From positions 1 to 64,000 of the forward strand of contig CALVLA010000007.1 in assembly GCA_944336125.1 (NCBI GenBank): 64,000 nt of DNA, written 5' to 3'. The notes below the pieces were generated by a model. It made no database searches. It had not been told where the DNA came from and was given only the letters and a program-made list of their open reading frames with translations. Below, one piece after another: positions 1-8,040 of this stretch (the first letter of the stretch is position 1; each line of letters starts with the position of its first letter). The stretch comes from an uncultured Clostridia bacterium. Its GTDB lineage: Bacteria; Bacillota; Clostridia; Christensenellales; CAG-314. Both the position numbers and the translations under genes were made by a program.

Positions 1-120
1 AAACGACGTTTTCCTGGACAAATGACAAAACCGCTTCGGCGGTTTTTGTTTAATAATTTGAGAAAAAGGCAAACGACGTTTTCCTGGACAAATGACAAAA
101 CCGCTTCGGCGGCTTTTGTT
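1..120. repeat. tandem direct repeat containing gene-end-like codons and terminators
   Basis: Bases 1-50 recur at 71-120 with a single mismatch (t at 43, c at 113), a period of 70. Each copy holds codons that could be the last of a gene (N-D-V-F-L-D-K-stop, stop at 23-25 and 93-95) followed by a GC-rich hairpin with a T-run. The unit looks like a duplicated gene end plus terminator. The gene itself lies outside the window, so the coding reading is a guess. Confidence 0.6.
27..50 (+). terminator. intrinsic terminator, repeat copy 1
   Basis: Stem AAAACCGC (27-34) pairs with GCGGTTTT (39-46) around a TTCG loop, followed by T-rich sequence. It would end transcription of a gene left of the window. 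Confidence 0.75.
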
Positions 121-131
121 GTTTTTTTTGT

Positions 132-160
132 GAAAACCGCAAATGCGGTTTTCTTTTTTT
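132..160 (+). terminator. intrinsic terminator upstream of ctsR
   Basis: Stem GAAAACCGC (132-140) and GCGGTTTTC (145-153) around AAAT, followed by seven T. It is the third terminator-like hairpin in 160 bases and insulates the ctsR promoter. Confidence 0.8.
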
Positions 161-194
161 CGACAAAAAAATTTTTTATTTTTACAAAAATGTG

Positions 195-222
195 TTGACA
201 AACTGAAAAAGTAGCATATAAT
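195..222 (+). promoter_or_regulatory. sigma-A promoter of the ctsR operon
   Basis: A perfect -35 TTGACA (195-200) and a perfect -10 TATAAT (217-222) are 16 bases apart. The start point should fall near 229, just ahead of the CtsR operator. Confidence 0.85.
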
Positions 223-231
223 ATAATCAAA

Positions 232-248
232 GGTCAAAGAAAGTCAAA
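232..248 (+). promoter_or_regulatory. CtsR operator
   Basis: The heptads GGTCAAA (232-238) and AGTCAAA (242-248) are separated by three bases, matching the CtsR consensus of two RGTCAAA heptads. The site overlaps the expected transcription start, so CtsR would repress its own operon and relieve repression on heat or protein stress. Confidence 0.9.
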
Positions 249-267
249 CTTTTAAAAGGAGGAAAAA

Positions 268-744
268 ATGGCAAACATAAGCGACGTAATCGAAAACTTT
301 TTGCTGGGGCTTATGGGAGAGGAAAACTCAATTTTGATTTCCCGAAACGAGCTTGCGCAATATTTCAACTGTGCGCCCAGTCAGATAAATTACGTCCTTT
401 CGACAAGGTTTACCCTTGACAAAGGTTATTGCGTCGAAAGCAGGCGGGGCGGCGGAGGATACGTTACTCTTGAAAAGCTCAGCGACGAGGACGGATATAT
501 CGCCGAACTTTTGAAAAACAGCATAGGCGACAAAATTTCGCACCAGCGTGTTTGCCAGATTTGCGACAGGCTGAAAAACAACGGTGCCATTACTCAAAGA
601 GAGTGCGTCATAATCAAAAACATGCTTAGCGACAAGGCTATCGTTTCTTACGACAAGTTGAGCAAGGAGGCGGTGAGAGCGGGTATTTTCAAAAGCGTTT
701 TGACTTTGCTCGTAAAATCCGATTTCGGAGGTGAACATCAATGA
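268..744 (+). CDS. ctsR: transcriptional repressor CtsR
   Basis: CtsR is the heat-sensing repressor of clp genes in Bacillota. The 158-residue length fits the family. The N-terminal winged helix-turn-helix (about residues 20-65) carries the glycine-rich wing RGGGGY at 60-65, which docks in the DNA minor groove and senses temperature. The C-terminal half (about 80-150) matches the dimerisation/McsB-contact domain. AAAGGAGG precedes the ATG, and a matching operator lies just upstream. First gene of ctsR-mcsA-mcsB-clpC; its end overlaps mcsA by four bases. Confidence 0.95.
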   Translation: MANISDVIENFLLGLMGEENSILISRNELAQYFNCAPSQINYVLSTRFTLDKGYCVESRRGGGGYVTLEKLSDEDGYIAELLKNSIGDKISHQRVCQICDRLKNNGAITQRECVIIKNMLSDKAIVSYDKLSKEAVRAGIFKSVLTLLVKSDFGGEHQ

Positions 745-1172
745 AATGCATGATTTGCGGCGCGCCCGCCACGGTTTTTGTTACGCAGACGGTAAACGGC
801 AGGACAAGACAGCAGTTTTTGTGTGACAGCTGCGCCAGACAGCGTGAAAACGGACTTTACATTCAGTCAAGACAGCGGCAGAGGCAAAAGCAAAATACCG
901 TTTGTCCTAAATGCGGAACAAGGCTTGACGAATTTTTGAAAACGGGCTTTTTGGGGTGTCCCGAGTGTTACGACGCTTTTTCGGAGCAGATGCAGAAAAT
1001 TCTTCCTAAAATTCAGGGAAAAACAAGACACGTACCGAGAAAGCACATCGTTCTTTCTCCTGCCGAGCAAGTTGCCGACCTTAAAGCACAGCTTGACGCG
1101 GCTACACGTGAAAGAAGGTACGACGAAGCTGAAATAATTTACCGCAAATTGAAGGAGATGGGAGAAATATGA
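741..1172 (+). CDS. mcsA: McsA, zinc-binding activator of arginine kinase McsB
   Basis: McsA activates the protein-arginine kinase McsB and links it to ClpC. The 143-residue protein has two zinc-ribbon pairs, C3/C6 with C28/C31 and C55/C58 with C73/C76, then a UVR-type coiled segment at about 105-140 that in related proteins contacts ClpC. The start overlaps the ctsR stop and the stop overlaps the mcsB start, so translation is probably coupled. Confidence 0.93.
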   Translation: MKCMICGAPATVFVTQTVNGRTRQQFLCDSCARQRENGLYIQSRQRQRQKQNTVCPKCGTRLDEFLKTGFLGCPECYDAFSEQMQKILPKIQGKTRHVPRKHIVLSPAEQVADLKAQLDAATRERRYDEAEIIYRKLKEMGEI

Positions 1173-2176
1173 ACAAAAGCGTAAACGACGCCGTCATTTC
1201 TTCGAGAATCAGGCTTGCCAGAAATATAGCCGGACTGGCTTTTCCGCACAAGCTTGACAGCGAAACGGCTTTTTCCTTCATTAAAAAAATATACGACGTG
1301 CTTCAAAAAACCGATTCCTTCAAGATGTACGTCATAGGTCAGCTTGACGACGTAGAAAAGCGAGCATTTGTCGAAAAACACCTCATAAGCCTCGACTTAA
1401 CCAAAAACGACAGAATCGGCGCCGTATTGGTAAACGCCGACGAAAGTCTTTCGGTCATGCTCAACGAGGAAGACCACATCCGCGAGCAAAGCATTGTCAA
1501 ATCTTTTAATCTTGAAAAGGCATACAAAAAAATAAGAAAAGTCGATGACGCAATCATCAACAACATATCTCTCGCTTACGACGACAATTTGGGATTTTTG
1601 ACCAGCTGTCCGACAAACGTCGGCACGGGAATGCGCGCTTCGGTAATGTTATTTTTGCCGGCGCTTACCCGTTCGGGGCTTATGCCTGCTCTCATTAAAA
1701 CTCTCGACGAAGTCAAAATGGCGGTGAGAGGTATTTACGGTGAGGGAAGCCAAAGCACAGGTTACATCTATCAAGTTTCAAACAAGGTGTCGCTGGGTTA
1801 CTCCGAAGAGGAAATCATTTCAAACGTTTCCAAGGCGGTGGTAAGACTGTGCGACCTTGAAGAGCAGGAACGCAACAAACTGTTTTCTCAAAACAAAATA
1901 GGCTGGACGGACAAAATTATGCGCTCCAAAGGAGTTTTGACAAATGCTTACGTCTTGTCCACAAACGAGTTTTTCGAAAGGTTTGCCGACGTTAAAGTAG
2001 GCGTGGCTTTGGGACTTATAGGCTGTTCCGACATGATAAAACTCAATGACTTTTTAACCGACATGCTTCCCGCAAACCTTATGCTTAAAAAAGGTTCTGT
2101 CATAAACGAAACTCAACGGGACATTTTGAGGGCAAGTTTTGCGAGAGAAAATTTAAATAAAATTTTAGACTGTTAA
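1169..2176 (+). CDS. mcsB: protein arginine kinase McsB
   Basis: McsB phosphorylates arginine residues on CtsR and damaged proteins, marking them for ClpC-ClpP. It belongs to the phosphagen (guanidino) kinase fold. Nucleotide-binding SSRIRLARN lies at residues 11-19, the acidic NEEDH loop at 99-103, and the cysteine-containing CPTNVGTGMR signature at 147-156. The length of 335 is typical, and the C-terminal part resembles the phospho-arginine-binding region. It sits between mcsA and clpC in the standard operon, fifteen bases before clpC. Confidence 0.94.
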   Translation: MNKSVNDAVISSRIRLARNIAGLAFPHKLDSETAFSFIKKIYDVLQKTDSFKMYVIGQLDDVEKRAFVEKHLISLDLTKNDRIGAVLVNADESLSVMLNEEDHIREQSIVKSFNLEKAYKKIRKVDDAIINNISLAYDDNLGFLTSCPTNVGTGMRASVMLFLPALTRSGLMPALIKTLDEVKMAVRGIYGEGSQSTGYIYQVSNKVSLGYSEEEIISNVSKAVVRLCDLEEQERNKLFSQNKIGWTDKIMRSKGVLTNAYVLSTNEFFERFADVKVGVALGLIGCSDMIKLNDFLTDMLPANLMLKKGSVINETQRDILRASFARENLNKILDC

Positions 2177-2191
2177 AGGAGGATATAAATT

Positions 2192-4609
2192 ATGTTTGAA
2201 AGACTTACGGAAAACGCTCAAAGAGCAGTAAACATAGCAATAGATTTCAGCAGGCAGACTCACAACAGCGTTGTGGGTACAGAACACATCCTCACCGGTC
2301 TTCTTTACGTTGACGGCGAGGCAAAAAAACTTTTGAACGACGCCGGTATCAGCAAAGACAACTTCCGCGTCGCAAGCGACAATCAGGGCGGTTTTGAGCT
2401 GGAACTTTCGGCGCGTACAAGACAAATGTATGCTTATGCCGAAAAGGTCGCGCAGGCAGGAAACAATTACTACGTCGATACGGAACATTTGCTGTTCGGA
2501 ATTCTTATGGACTCAAACAGCTATGCCGTGCGTAAAATGCAACAGATGGGCGCCGACGTCAGCGAACTTTTGAGGCGTACAGCAGAGGTATGCGGAGTTT
2601 CGCTTGACGGCGGATACGAAGCTTCACCTCAGCAGAAAGAGGAAAAAGCCGACGGCAGACTTGGCGAACTGGCAAAGTTCGGCGTCGATCTTACTCAAAA
2701 AGCAAAGCAGGGCAAACTTGACCCGGTCATTGGCAGAAGCGAGGAAATCGAACGTGTAATTCAGATTCTCAGCCGTCGTACAAAAAACAACCCGATTCTT
2801 ATCGGCGAACCGGGCGTCGGCAAATCGGCGGTAGTCGAAGGACTTGCTCAAAAGATAGCAAACAACGACGTGCCTGAGCTTTTGAAAAACAAAATCGTGT
2901 TTTCGCTTGACCTTGCGGGACTGCTTGCAGGCACCAAATACCGTGGCGATTTTGAGGAAAGACTCAAAGACGCAATCGATTTTGTTACCAAAGACGGCAA
3001 CATCATTATCTTTATCGACGAAATTCACAACCTTGTAGGCGCGGGCAGCACGGGTGAAGGAAAAATGGACGCGGCCGACATTCTCAAACCGCTTCTCGCA
3101 AGGGGCGAAATGCAGACTATAGGTGCTACTACCATTGAGGAATACCGCAAATACATCGAAAAAGACACCGCGCTTGAAAGAAGGTTTCAGCCTATTATGG
3201 TAAATCAGCCTAGCGTAGAGGACGCAATTCTTATCCTCAAAGGCTTGCGTGAAAAATACGAACAGCACCACAAGGTAAAAATTACAGACGAGGCTATCGA
3301 AGCGGCTGCAAAACTTTCGGACAGATACATTTCCGACAGGTTTTTGCCTGACAAGGCAATCGACCTTATCGACGAGGCGGCAAGCCGTGCAAAACTTGAC
3401 AGTTACGTTTTGCCTGAAGACGTGAAGAAAAAGGAAAACGAACGCGAAAGGCTGAGTTTCGAAATGCAGCAGTATGCCGACAGGCGTATGTACGACAAGG
3501 CGCAGGAACTCAAAAACAAAGTGGAAGCGCTTAATGCCGAAATCGAAAAGGAAAGGAAAGCTCACGCGGAAAAAATCAAGCAGAGTCAGCCTTCCATAGG
3601 CGAAAAGGAAATTGCCGCAATCGTTTCAAAATGGACCTCGATTCCTGTCGAGCGTATCAGCGAGACCGAAAGCCAAAAACTCATTAACCTCGAAGAACTT
3701 CTGCACAAACGTGTAGTAGGTCAGGACGAAGCGGTAAAAGCCGTCGCAAAAGCTATCAGAAGGGCAAGGGCGGGACTTAAAGACCCGAAAAGACCAATCG
3801 GTTCATTTATCTTTTTGGGACCTACCGGTGTAGGTAAAACCGAGCTTTCAAAGGCACTTGCCGAAGGCGTGTTCGGTGACGAAAACCTGCTCATCAGGCT
3901 TGACATGAGCGAGTACATGGAAAAACATTCTACCGCAAAAATCATAGGTGCGCCTCCGGGATACGTCGGTTTTGACGACAACGGCGGACAGCTCACCGAA
4001 AAAGTAAGAAGAAAACCTTACTCGGTAGTTTTGTTTGACGAAATTGAAAAGGCGCATCCTGACGTGTTCAACATTTTGCTGCAAATCCTCGACGACGGCA
4101 GACTTACCGACAGCAGGGGACGTGTCATTGACTTCAAAAATACAATCATCATCATGACAAGCAACAACGGCGTCAGCGAAATTGCCAAGATGAGAAAACT
4201 CGGTTTCAGTGGGGACAGCGAGCAAGCTTACGACGACATGAAAGAAAAACTTATGGAGTCGCTTAAAAACACCTTTAAGCCTGAATTCCTCAACCGTGTC
4301 GACGATATTATCATATTCAACCAGCTCACAAAGGACGAAACCAAACAAATCGCAAAAATCCTCGTCGCAAACCTTTCCAAACGTCTTAAAGAAAACGGCA
4401 TGAGCCTTGAAGTTACCGACAAGGCAATAGACTTCCTTGCTGACAAAGGCTACGACAAGGAGTACGGCGCAAGACCTCTCAAACGTGTTATTCAGCGTAT
4501 GGTTGAGGACAGACTCAGCGAGGAAATTTTGAAAAACACAATTCATCAAGGACAGACCGTTGTAGTGGACTTCGACGGCAGTCAGCTTACTTTTACAAAT
4601 AAAAACTGA
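2192..4609 (+). CDS. clpC: ATP-dependent Clp protease ATPase subunit ClpC
   Basis: ClpC is the AAA+ unfoldase that feeds tagged proteins to ClpP. The 805-residue protein has an N-terminal Clp repeat domain (1-140), a first AAA module with Walker A GEPGVGKS at 205-212, a middle domain with a UVR motif near 415-445, and a second AAA module with GPTGVGKT and a C-terminal ClpB-type small domain. AAAGGAGG stands before the ATG. No clpP is nearby, so the peptidase is encoded elsewhere. Confidence 0.96.
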   Translation: MFERLTENAQRAVNIAIDFSRQTHNSVVGTEHILTGLLYVDGEAKKLLNDAGISKDNFRVASDNQGGFELELSARTRQMYAYAEKVAQAGNNYYVDTEHLLFGILMDSNSYAVRKMQQMGADVSELLRRTAEVCGVSLDGGYEASPQQKEEKADGRLGELAKFGVDLTQKAKQGKLDPVIGRSEEIERVIQILSRRTKNNPILIGEPGVGKSAVVEGLAQKIANNDVPELLKNKIVFSLDLAGLLAGTKYRGDFEERLKDAIDFVTKDGNIIIFIDEIHNLVGAGSTGEGKMDAADILKPLLARGEMQTIGATTIEEYRKYIEKDTALERRFQPIMVNQPSVEDAILILKGLREKYEQHHKVKITDEAIEAAAKLSDRYISDRFLPDKAIDLIDEAASRAKLDSYVLPEDVKKKENERERLSFEMQQYADRRMYDKAQELKNKVEALNAEIEKERKAHAEKIKQSQPSIGEKEIAAIVSKWTSIPVERISETESQKLINLEELLHKRVVGQDEAVKAVAKAIRRARAGLKDPKRPIGSFIFLGPTGVGKTELSKALAEGVFGDENLLIRLDMSEYMEKHSTAKIIGAPPGYVGFDDNGGQLTEKVRRKPYSVVLFDEIEKAHPDVFNILLQILDDGRLTDSRGRVIDFKNTIIIMTSNNGVSEIAKMRKLGFSGDSEQAYDDMKEKLMESLKNTFKPEFLNRVDDIIIFNQLTKDETKQIAKILVANLSKRLKENGMSLEVTDKAIDFLADKGYDKEYGARPLKRVIQRMVEDRLSEEILKNTIHQGQTVVVDFDGSQLTFTNKN

Positions 4610-4616
4610 TTTGCTA

Positions 4617-4645
4617 TTGAAATTTGCTTCGCGCTTTGTTAAAAT
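4617..4645 (+). promoter_or_regulatory. promoter of the hpf gene
   Basis: TTGAAA (4617-4622) and TAAAAT (4640-4645) are separated by 17 bases in the gap between clpC and hpf, giving hpf its own transcription start near 4652. Confidence 0.7.
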
Positions 4646-4672
4646 ATAAGCAGTAATAGATGGAGGTGTCAT

Positions 4673-5194
4673 ATGAAACTTGACGTTGTTACGAAAAACT
4701 ACTCTCCAAGCAACAGGCTTATCGAAGTTTTGCAAAAAAAACTCGACAAACTCGACAAGTATTTTCCTGACGAGCCTTCCGCTCGCGTGGTTATGAAAGC
4801 CGAAAAGAAAGACGAAGTTTTGGAAATTTCGATAAATTACAAAGGCACTTTGCTTCGCGCGGAAGTTAAGGACGAACACATTTACGACTGTATCGACATC
4901 GCTTTGCCTAAACTTGAAAAACAGCTCATCAAACACAGAGGGAAATTTAACGACAAAATCAAGGAAACCGTCGCTCCTTACGAGTTTGTCAAGGAGGAGG
5001 AAATCGACGCCGTTCCCGAAATTGTCAAAACAAAAGAGTTTGACGTCAAAGCCGAAGACCTCAAAGAGGCCGTCGCGGGACTTGAACTTGTCGATCACGA
5101 TTTTTATCTTTTCCTGAACGTTGCAACGGGGCACATCGAAGCCGTTTACCGCAGGTCAGACGGAAAAATAGGTCACCTTATTCCACGCGTTTGA
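4673..5194 (+). CDS. hpf: ribosome hibernation-promoting factor, long form (HPF/RaiA)
   Basis: Long HPF dimerises inactive 70S ribosomes into 100S particles in stationary phase. The 173-residue length and two-domain layout fit: the N-terminal S30AE/YfiA domain (about 1-100) binds the small subunit, and the C-terminal domain (about 115-173, with the F-Y-L-F-L-N and GHIEAVYRR segments) dimerises. TGGAGGTG precedes the ATG. It has its own promoter and a strong terminator. Confidence 0.93.
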   Translation: MKLDVVTKNYSPSNRLIEVLQKKLDKLDKYFPDEPSARVVMKAEKKDEVLEISINYKGTLLRAEVKDEHIYDCIDIALPKLEKQLIKHRGKFNDKIKETVAPYEFVKEEEIDAVPEIVKTKEFDVKAEDLKEAVAGLELVDHDFYLFLNVATGHIEAVYRRSDGKIGHLIPRV

Positions 5195-5205
5195 TTAAAA
5201 TTTAA

Positions 5206-5231
5206 GAGCCGCAGTTTGCGGCTCTTTTTTT
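5206..5231 (+). terminator. intrinsic terminator of hpf
   Basis: GAGCCGC (5206-5212) pairs with GCGGCTC (5218-5224), followed by seven T. It lies between convergent genes. Confidence 0.9.
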
Positions 5232-5232
5232 G

Positions 5233-5739
5233 TTATTTTAAGCTTTCCAAAAATTCTTTCGTCCAGTCGTCGGGAGGTATTTCCACCGTGCCGATAAAAT
5301 CAGCTCCGCTTTCCTGTTTTGAAAACATAGTTATCACAGGACCGTTTCTCATTCTGTCGCGGTATACGACACAGTTGAAAAGTATGTAATCGATGTAACC
5401 CGTTTTTGAAACGACAATGGTAATAAATGCGAAATCTCCTTCAAATGTATTTGTCAGCGCGTTTTCGTTAAAGGGGACCTGCATTACCGGAGTATAACCG
5501 TATTTGTCGGTGTAGTAACTTTTCCCTGTTTCGATTACCGTTACCTTAGCGTCTTTTAGGTAACTTCCGTTAAGCGTTTTGACTTGCACTTTTAGTGAAG
5601 AAACAGATTCGTTTACCACATCTTCTGTTGACGGAACATCTTTGGTTACCACTGCTGCGGTGATTTGCGCCGTTGAAGCGACAAGCACAAATGCCATAAA
5701 CACAAAAGCAAAAACCCTGCTTTTAAAAAACTTTTTCAT
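5233..5739 (-). CDS. secreted protein of unknown function with a Cna-B/CarboxypepD-like beta domain
   Basis: I do not recognise a named family. The 168-residue protein begins with a signal peptide (about 1-29, basic start then hydrophobic run, A-x-A-like end). Residues about 45-100 have a pattern common in carboxypeptidase-regulatory-like or Cna-B folds (V-x-V-x-T-L-N-G, then D-A-x-V-T-V, then Y-x-T-D-x-Y-G-Y). No ribosome binding site precedes the ATG; instead the start codon lies inside an inverted repeat (5713-5760). It is downstream of thiT on the same strand and could be read through from it. Confidence 0.6.
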   Translation of the reverse strand: MKKFFKSRVFAFVFMAFVLVASTAQITAAVVTKDVPSTEDVVNESVSSLKVQVKTLNGSYLKDAKVTVIETGKSYYTDKYGYTPVMQVPFNENALTNTFEGDFAFITIVVSKTGYIDYILFNCVVYRDRMRNGPVITMFSKQESGADFIGTVEIPPDDWTKEFLESLK

Positions 5740-5760
5740 ACTAAAAGTTTATGCAGGGTT
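5713..5760 (-). terminator. terminator-like hairpin spanning a start codon
   Basis: On the minus strand AACCCTGC (5760-5753) pairs with GCAGGGTT (5720-5713), and inside this AAACTTTT pairs with AAAAGTTT, leaving the ATG of the next gene in the loop. A T-rich tract follows. It probably ends the thiT transcript and at the same time hides the start codon of the downstream secreted-protein gene. Confidence 0.55.
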
Positions 5761-5800
5761 CAGGCTTTTTTTTCGTATATAACTTTTATTGTTTTTTTGT

Positions 5801-6532
5801 TTATGCGGCTTTTGCCGATTTGTTTTCATCCTCGGCTTTTGCTTTGAGCATCATGTTTTCCAAAGTGAAAAATTGCTTGCTTTTTACAAGGGCGATGATT
5901 GCAACATAAAGGATGATTGTTTCAGGTACCATGTAGATAGCGTTGTAAAGCAAAGAATAAATAAATCCGCCCATTCCTGCAGTGCTTCCGAAAAGAGGAA
6001 GTTCAGGAGACACTACGCTCATGTTGAACCAGATGAGGCCGCTGCCTACGTGGAAGGCAAGTCTCAAAATCGAGAACAATGCTACGCCGCAGTAAATGGA
6101 CGCGCTTTTAGGCATTGCTTTTTTGAACACGCCTGCAAGGCAGATACCCGCAAACGGCAAAATGTAGTCAAGCAAAAACTGCGGAACCGAAAGGAAGTAA
6201 GGTCCCTGAATGAATTGAAGCAAACCGTAAATCACACCTACGATAAGTCCTTTGCCGATACCGAAAACATAGCAGTAGATAAACAAAGGCAGCATGCTTG
6301 CAAGCGTAATGCTTCCGCCGTATGACATCGATACTTTGATGTAACTCAAAACGAACGAGCCTGCTACGCAGATACCGCCGTATACGATGGAACGGGTGGA
6401 TTGCTTGTTTGTTTTGTTCGACAAACAAATTGCTACGCCTACTACCAGCACAAGAGCCAGCACGACAAGCGTAATTGTGTTGATGAGCGATGTGGTAGGG
6501 TCCAGATCGTCAAAGAGCAAAAAGTTGTTCAT
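5801..6532 (-). CDS. thiT: ECF transporter S-component ThiT (thiamine)
   Basis: ThiT is the membrane substrate-binding subunit of a group II energy-coupling-factor transporter for thiamine. The 243-residue protein is almost entirely hydrophobic with about six or seven membrane segments, and has the family's central stretch with GGSITLASMLPL and the following GLLQFIQGPYFL region. I chose the ATG at 6532 because CGAAGGAG lies eight bases before it; an in-frame ATG at 6604 falls inside the riboswitch. A TPP riboswitch upstream confirms the substrate. The shared EcfA/A'/T module is not in this window. Confidence 0.92.
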   Translation of the reverse strand: MNNFLLFDDLDPTTSLINTITLVVLALVLVVGVAICLSNKTNKQSTRSIVYGGICVAGSFVLSYIKVSMSYGGSITLASMLPLFIYCYVFGIGKGLIVGVIYGLLQFIQGPYFLSVPQFLLDYILPFAGICLAGVFKKAMPKSASIYCGVALFSILRLAFHVGSGLIWFNMSVVSPELPLFGSTAGMGGFIYSLLYNAIYMVPETIILYVAIIALVKSKQFFTLENMMLKAKAEDENKSAKAA

Positions 6533-6554
6533 AAAAACTCCTTCGGCGTGTAAA

Positions 6555-6583
6555 AAAGAAAAAACCCGAGCAAAATGCACGGG
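6555..6583 (-). terminator. riboswitch expression-platform terminator of thiT
   Basis: On the minus strand CCCG-T-GCA pairs with TGC-T-CGGG around TTT, followed by a run of T. Lying between aptamer and ribosome binding site, it fits transcription termination when TPP is bound. Confidence 0.8.
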
Positions 6584-6584
6584 G

Positions 6585-6660
6585 TGACTCAAATTTCCCT
6601 TCAAGCATTACCTTGCGGGTTCATTGGGTATAATCTCAGCTTTTTACAGCACCCCTGATA
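6585..6660 (-). ncRNA. TPP riboswitch (THI element)
   Basis: Read on the minus strand, the segment contains the conserved GGGGTGC, the CTGAGA motif followed by ATACCC, then GAACC and a GGTAATGC element with a closing GAAGGG. These are the hallmark blocks of the thiamine pyrophosphate aptamer in the correct order and spacing. It precedes thiT, so high thiamine should shut off uptake. Confidence 0.93.
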
Positions 6661-6670
6661 TTTTTTTTAC

Positions 6671-6699
6671 AATATACAACCGATTTTAAAGGCTGTCAA
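6671..6699 (-). promoter_or_regulatory. promoter of the TPP riboswitch-thiT transcript
   Basis: On the minus strand a perfect TTGACA (6699-6694) and TATATT (6676-6671) are 17 bases apart. The start falls just before the aptamer. Confidence 0.85.
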
Positions 6700-6713
6700 C
6701 TATTTTTCGGCGG

Positions 6714-6742
6714 TTGCAAAACATACGCCGTTTTGTTATAAT
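6714..6742 (+). promoter_or_regulatory. promoter of the yfbR-like gene
   Basis: TTGCAA (6714-6719) and a perfect TATAAT (6737-6742) are 17 bases apart, back to back with the thiT promoter. Confidence 0.85.
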
Positions 6743-6763
6743 TCTTATTCAAGGAGAAAAACA

Positions 6764-7339
6764 ATGTTTAATTTTTTCGCTTATCTCGACAGAATGAAGT
6801 ATATCAACCGCTGGTCGCTTATGCGAAGCACACAGCAGGAAAACATCATGGAGCACTCGTGTCAGGTTGCAATGATTGCGCACGCTCTTGCGGTTATCGG
6901 AAACTGCTACTTCAACAAAAATTACGACGCCGAAAAAGCTGCCGTTTATGCTTTGTTTCATGAGGCAAGCGAAGTGATAACGGGGGATTTACCTACTCCG
7001 ATAAAATATTTTAATCCTGAAATCAACAAGGCCTACAAGGAACTTGAAGAAGTGGCAAACCAAAAACTTTTGGGAATGCTCCCAAAAGAGATGCAGGAAG
7101 TTTACCGTCCCGTAATTTGCGCAGACAAAAACGAGGAGGAGGCAAAACTTGCGAAGTACGCCGACAAAATTTCGGCTTACATCAAATGTCTGACGGAACT
7201 TAAATCCTCCAACAACGAGTTTAAAAAAGCCAAAAGCTCAATTGAAAAGGAACTCAACTTTATCGACAGTCAGGAAGTCAGGTACTTTTTGAACAATTTC
7301 ATAAAGCCTTTCAACCTTACTTTGGACGAGCTTGACTGA
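6764..7339 (+). CDS. YfbR-like HD-domain 5'-deoxynucleotidase
   Basis: The family removes phosphate from deoxyribonucleoside 5'-monophosphates and balances dNTP pools. The 191-residue protein has the YfbR start (R-W-S-L-M-R), a metal-binding H in EHSCQVA (about 30), the paired H-E motif in ALFHEASE (about 68-71), the TGDLPTPIK segment and a late D in KYADKISA. AAGGAG precedes the ATG. The next gene starts on its last base, so the two are probably co-translated. Confidence 0.88.
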   Translation: MFNFFAYLDRMKYINRWSLMRSTQQENIMEHSCQVAMIAHALAVIGNCYFNKNYDAEKAAVYALFHEASEVITGDLPTPIKYFNPEINKAYKELEEVANQKLLGMLPKEMQEVYRPVICADKNEEEAKLAKYADKISAYIKCLTELKSSNNEFKKAKSSIEKELNFIDSQEVRYFLNNFIKPFNLTLDELD

Positions 7340-8040
7340 TGGAAACGCTTTTTTTTGAAAACGTAAGGAAAAAATATCCTTACGAAAAATATTTTTTGCT
7401 TGACGGCATAACTTTTTCCGTCAAAAAAGGGCAAAAGAAGGGTATATTATGCGAAAGGCAAAGCGGAAAGTCCACGATAGTTAAACTTGCCGCAGACCTT
7501 ACCAAACCCACCGAAGGACAAATTTTGCTTGACGGAAAACCTCTTTGCGAAACGGAAATTTCAAAAAGGAACATTTGCGTAATTTTCGATGACTTTGCGC
7601 TCATGAACAAAAGCGTCGAAAAAAATCTTGGCTATCCGCTGAAAGTCAGAAAGGAAAAGGACATACAAAACAAGGTAGATTTTGCGCTTAAAGAGTTTTG
7701 TCTTGAAGAAGTAAAAAACTTCAAACCCAAAAAACTGACGGAAAGTCAAAAACTTGCCGCAGTTTTTGCAAGGGCAAGTTTGAGAAATTTTGATTTTGTT
7801 TTGTTTGACGACATTTTCAGACATACGGAAAAAAGCGAGGCCATGGCACTTGCGGACAAACTTTTGGATGGGAAAAACGCAGGTTGTCTGTTTTTTTCCT
7901 CTGACGCCAACGACCTTGATTTTTGCGACAGTGTGATTGTGATTGCCGACGGCAAAACCCTTTTCGAGGGGGAATCGTCGGAAGCGGAAAATTTTGTAAA
8001 AACCACAAAATGTTTTAATAAATATGAAACGGGAGAATAA
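7339..8040 (+). CDS. degenerate orphan ABC-type ATPase
   Basis: The 233-residue protein aligns with ABC transporter ATP-binding subunits but its key motifs have decayed. The P-loop reads CERQSGKST, with C where the first glycine belongs. The signature LSGGQ is LTESQ. Walker B ends D-D instead of D-E (FVLFDDI), and the switch histidine is missing (SSDANDL). No permease or binding protein is adjacent. It overlaps the nucleotidase before and the malic enzyme after. It may bind nucleotide without turnover; the role is unknown. Confidence 0.7.
   Translation: METLFFENVRKKYPYEKYFLLDGITFSVKKGQKKGILCERQSGKSTIVKLAADLTKPTEGQILLDGKPLCETEISKRNICVIFDDFALMNKSVEKNLGYPLKVRKEKDIQNKVDFALKEFCLEEVKNFKPKKLTESQKLAAVFARASLRNFDFVLFDDIFRHTEKSEAMALADKLLDGKNAGCLFFSSDANDLDFCDSVIVIADGKTLFEGESSEAENFVKTTKCFNKYETGE

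Noticed and set aside
3848-5134. Long minus-strand open frame (428 codons) across clpC and hpf
   Set aside because: It is antisense to two well-supported genes and lacks family features. Codon choice in this genome leaves few stops in the antisense frames.
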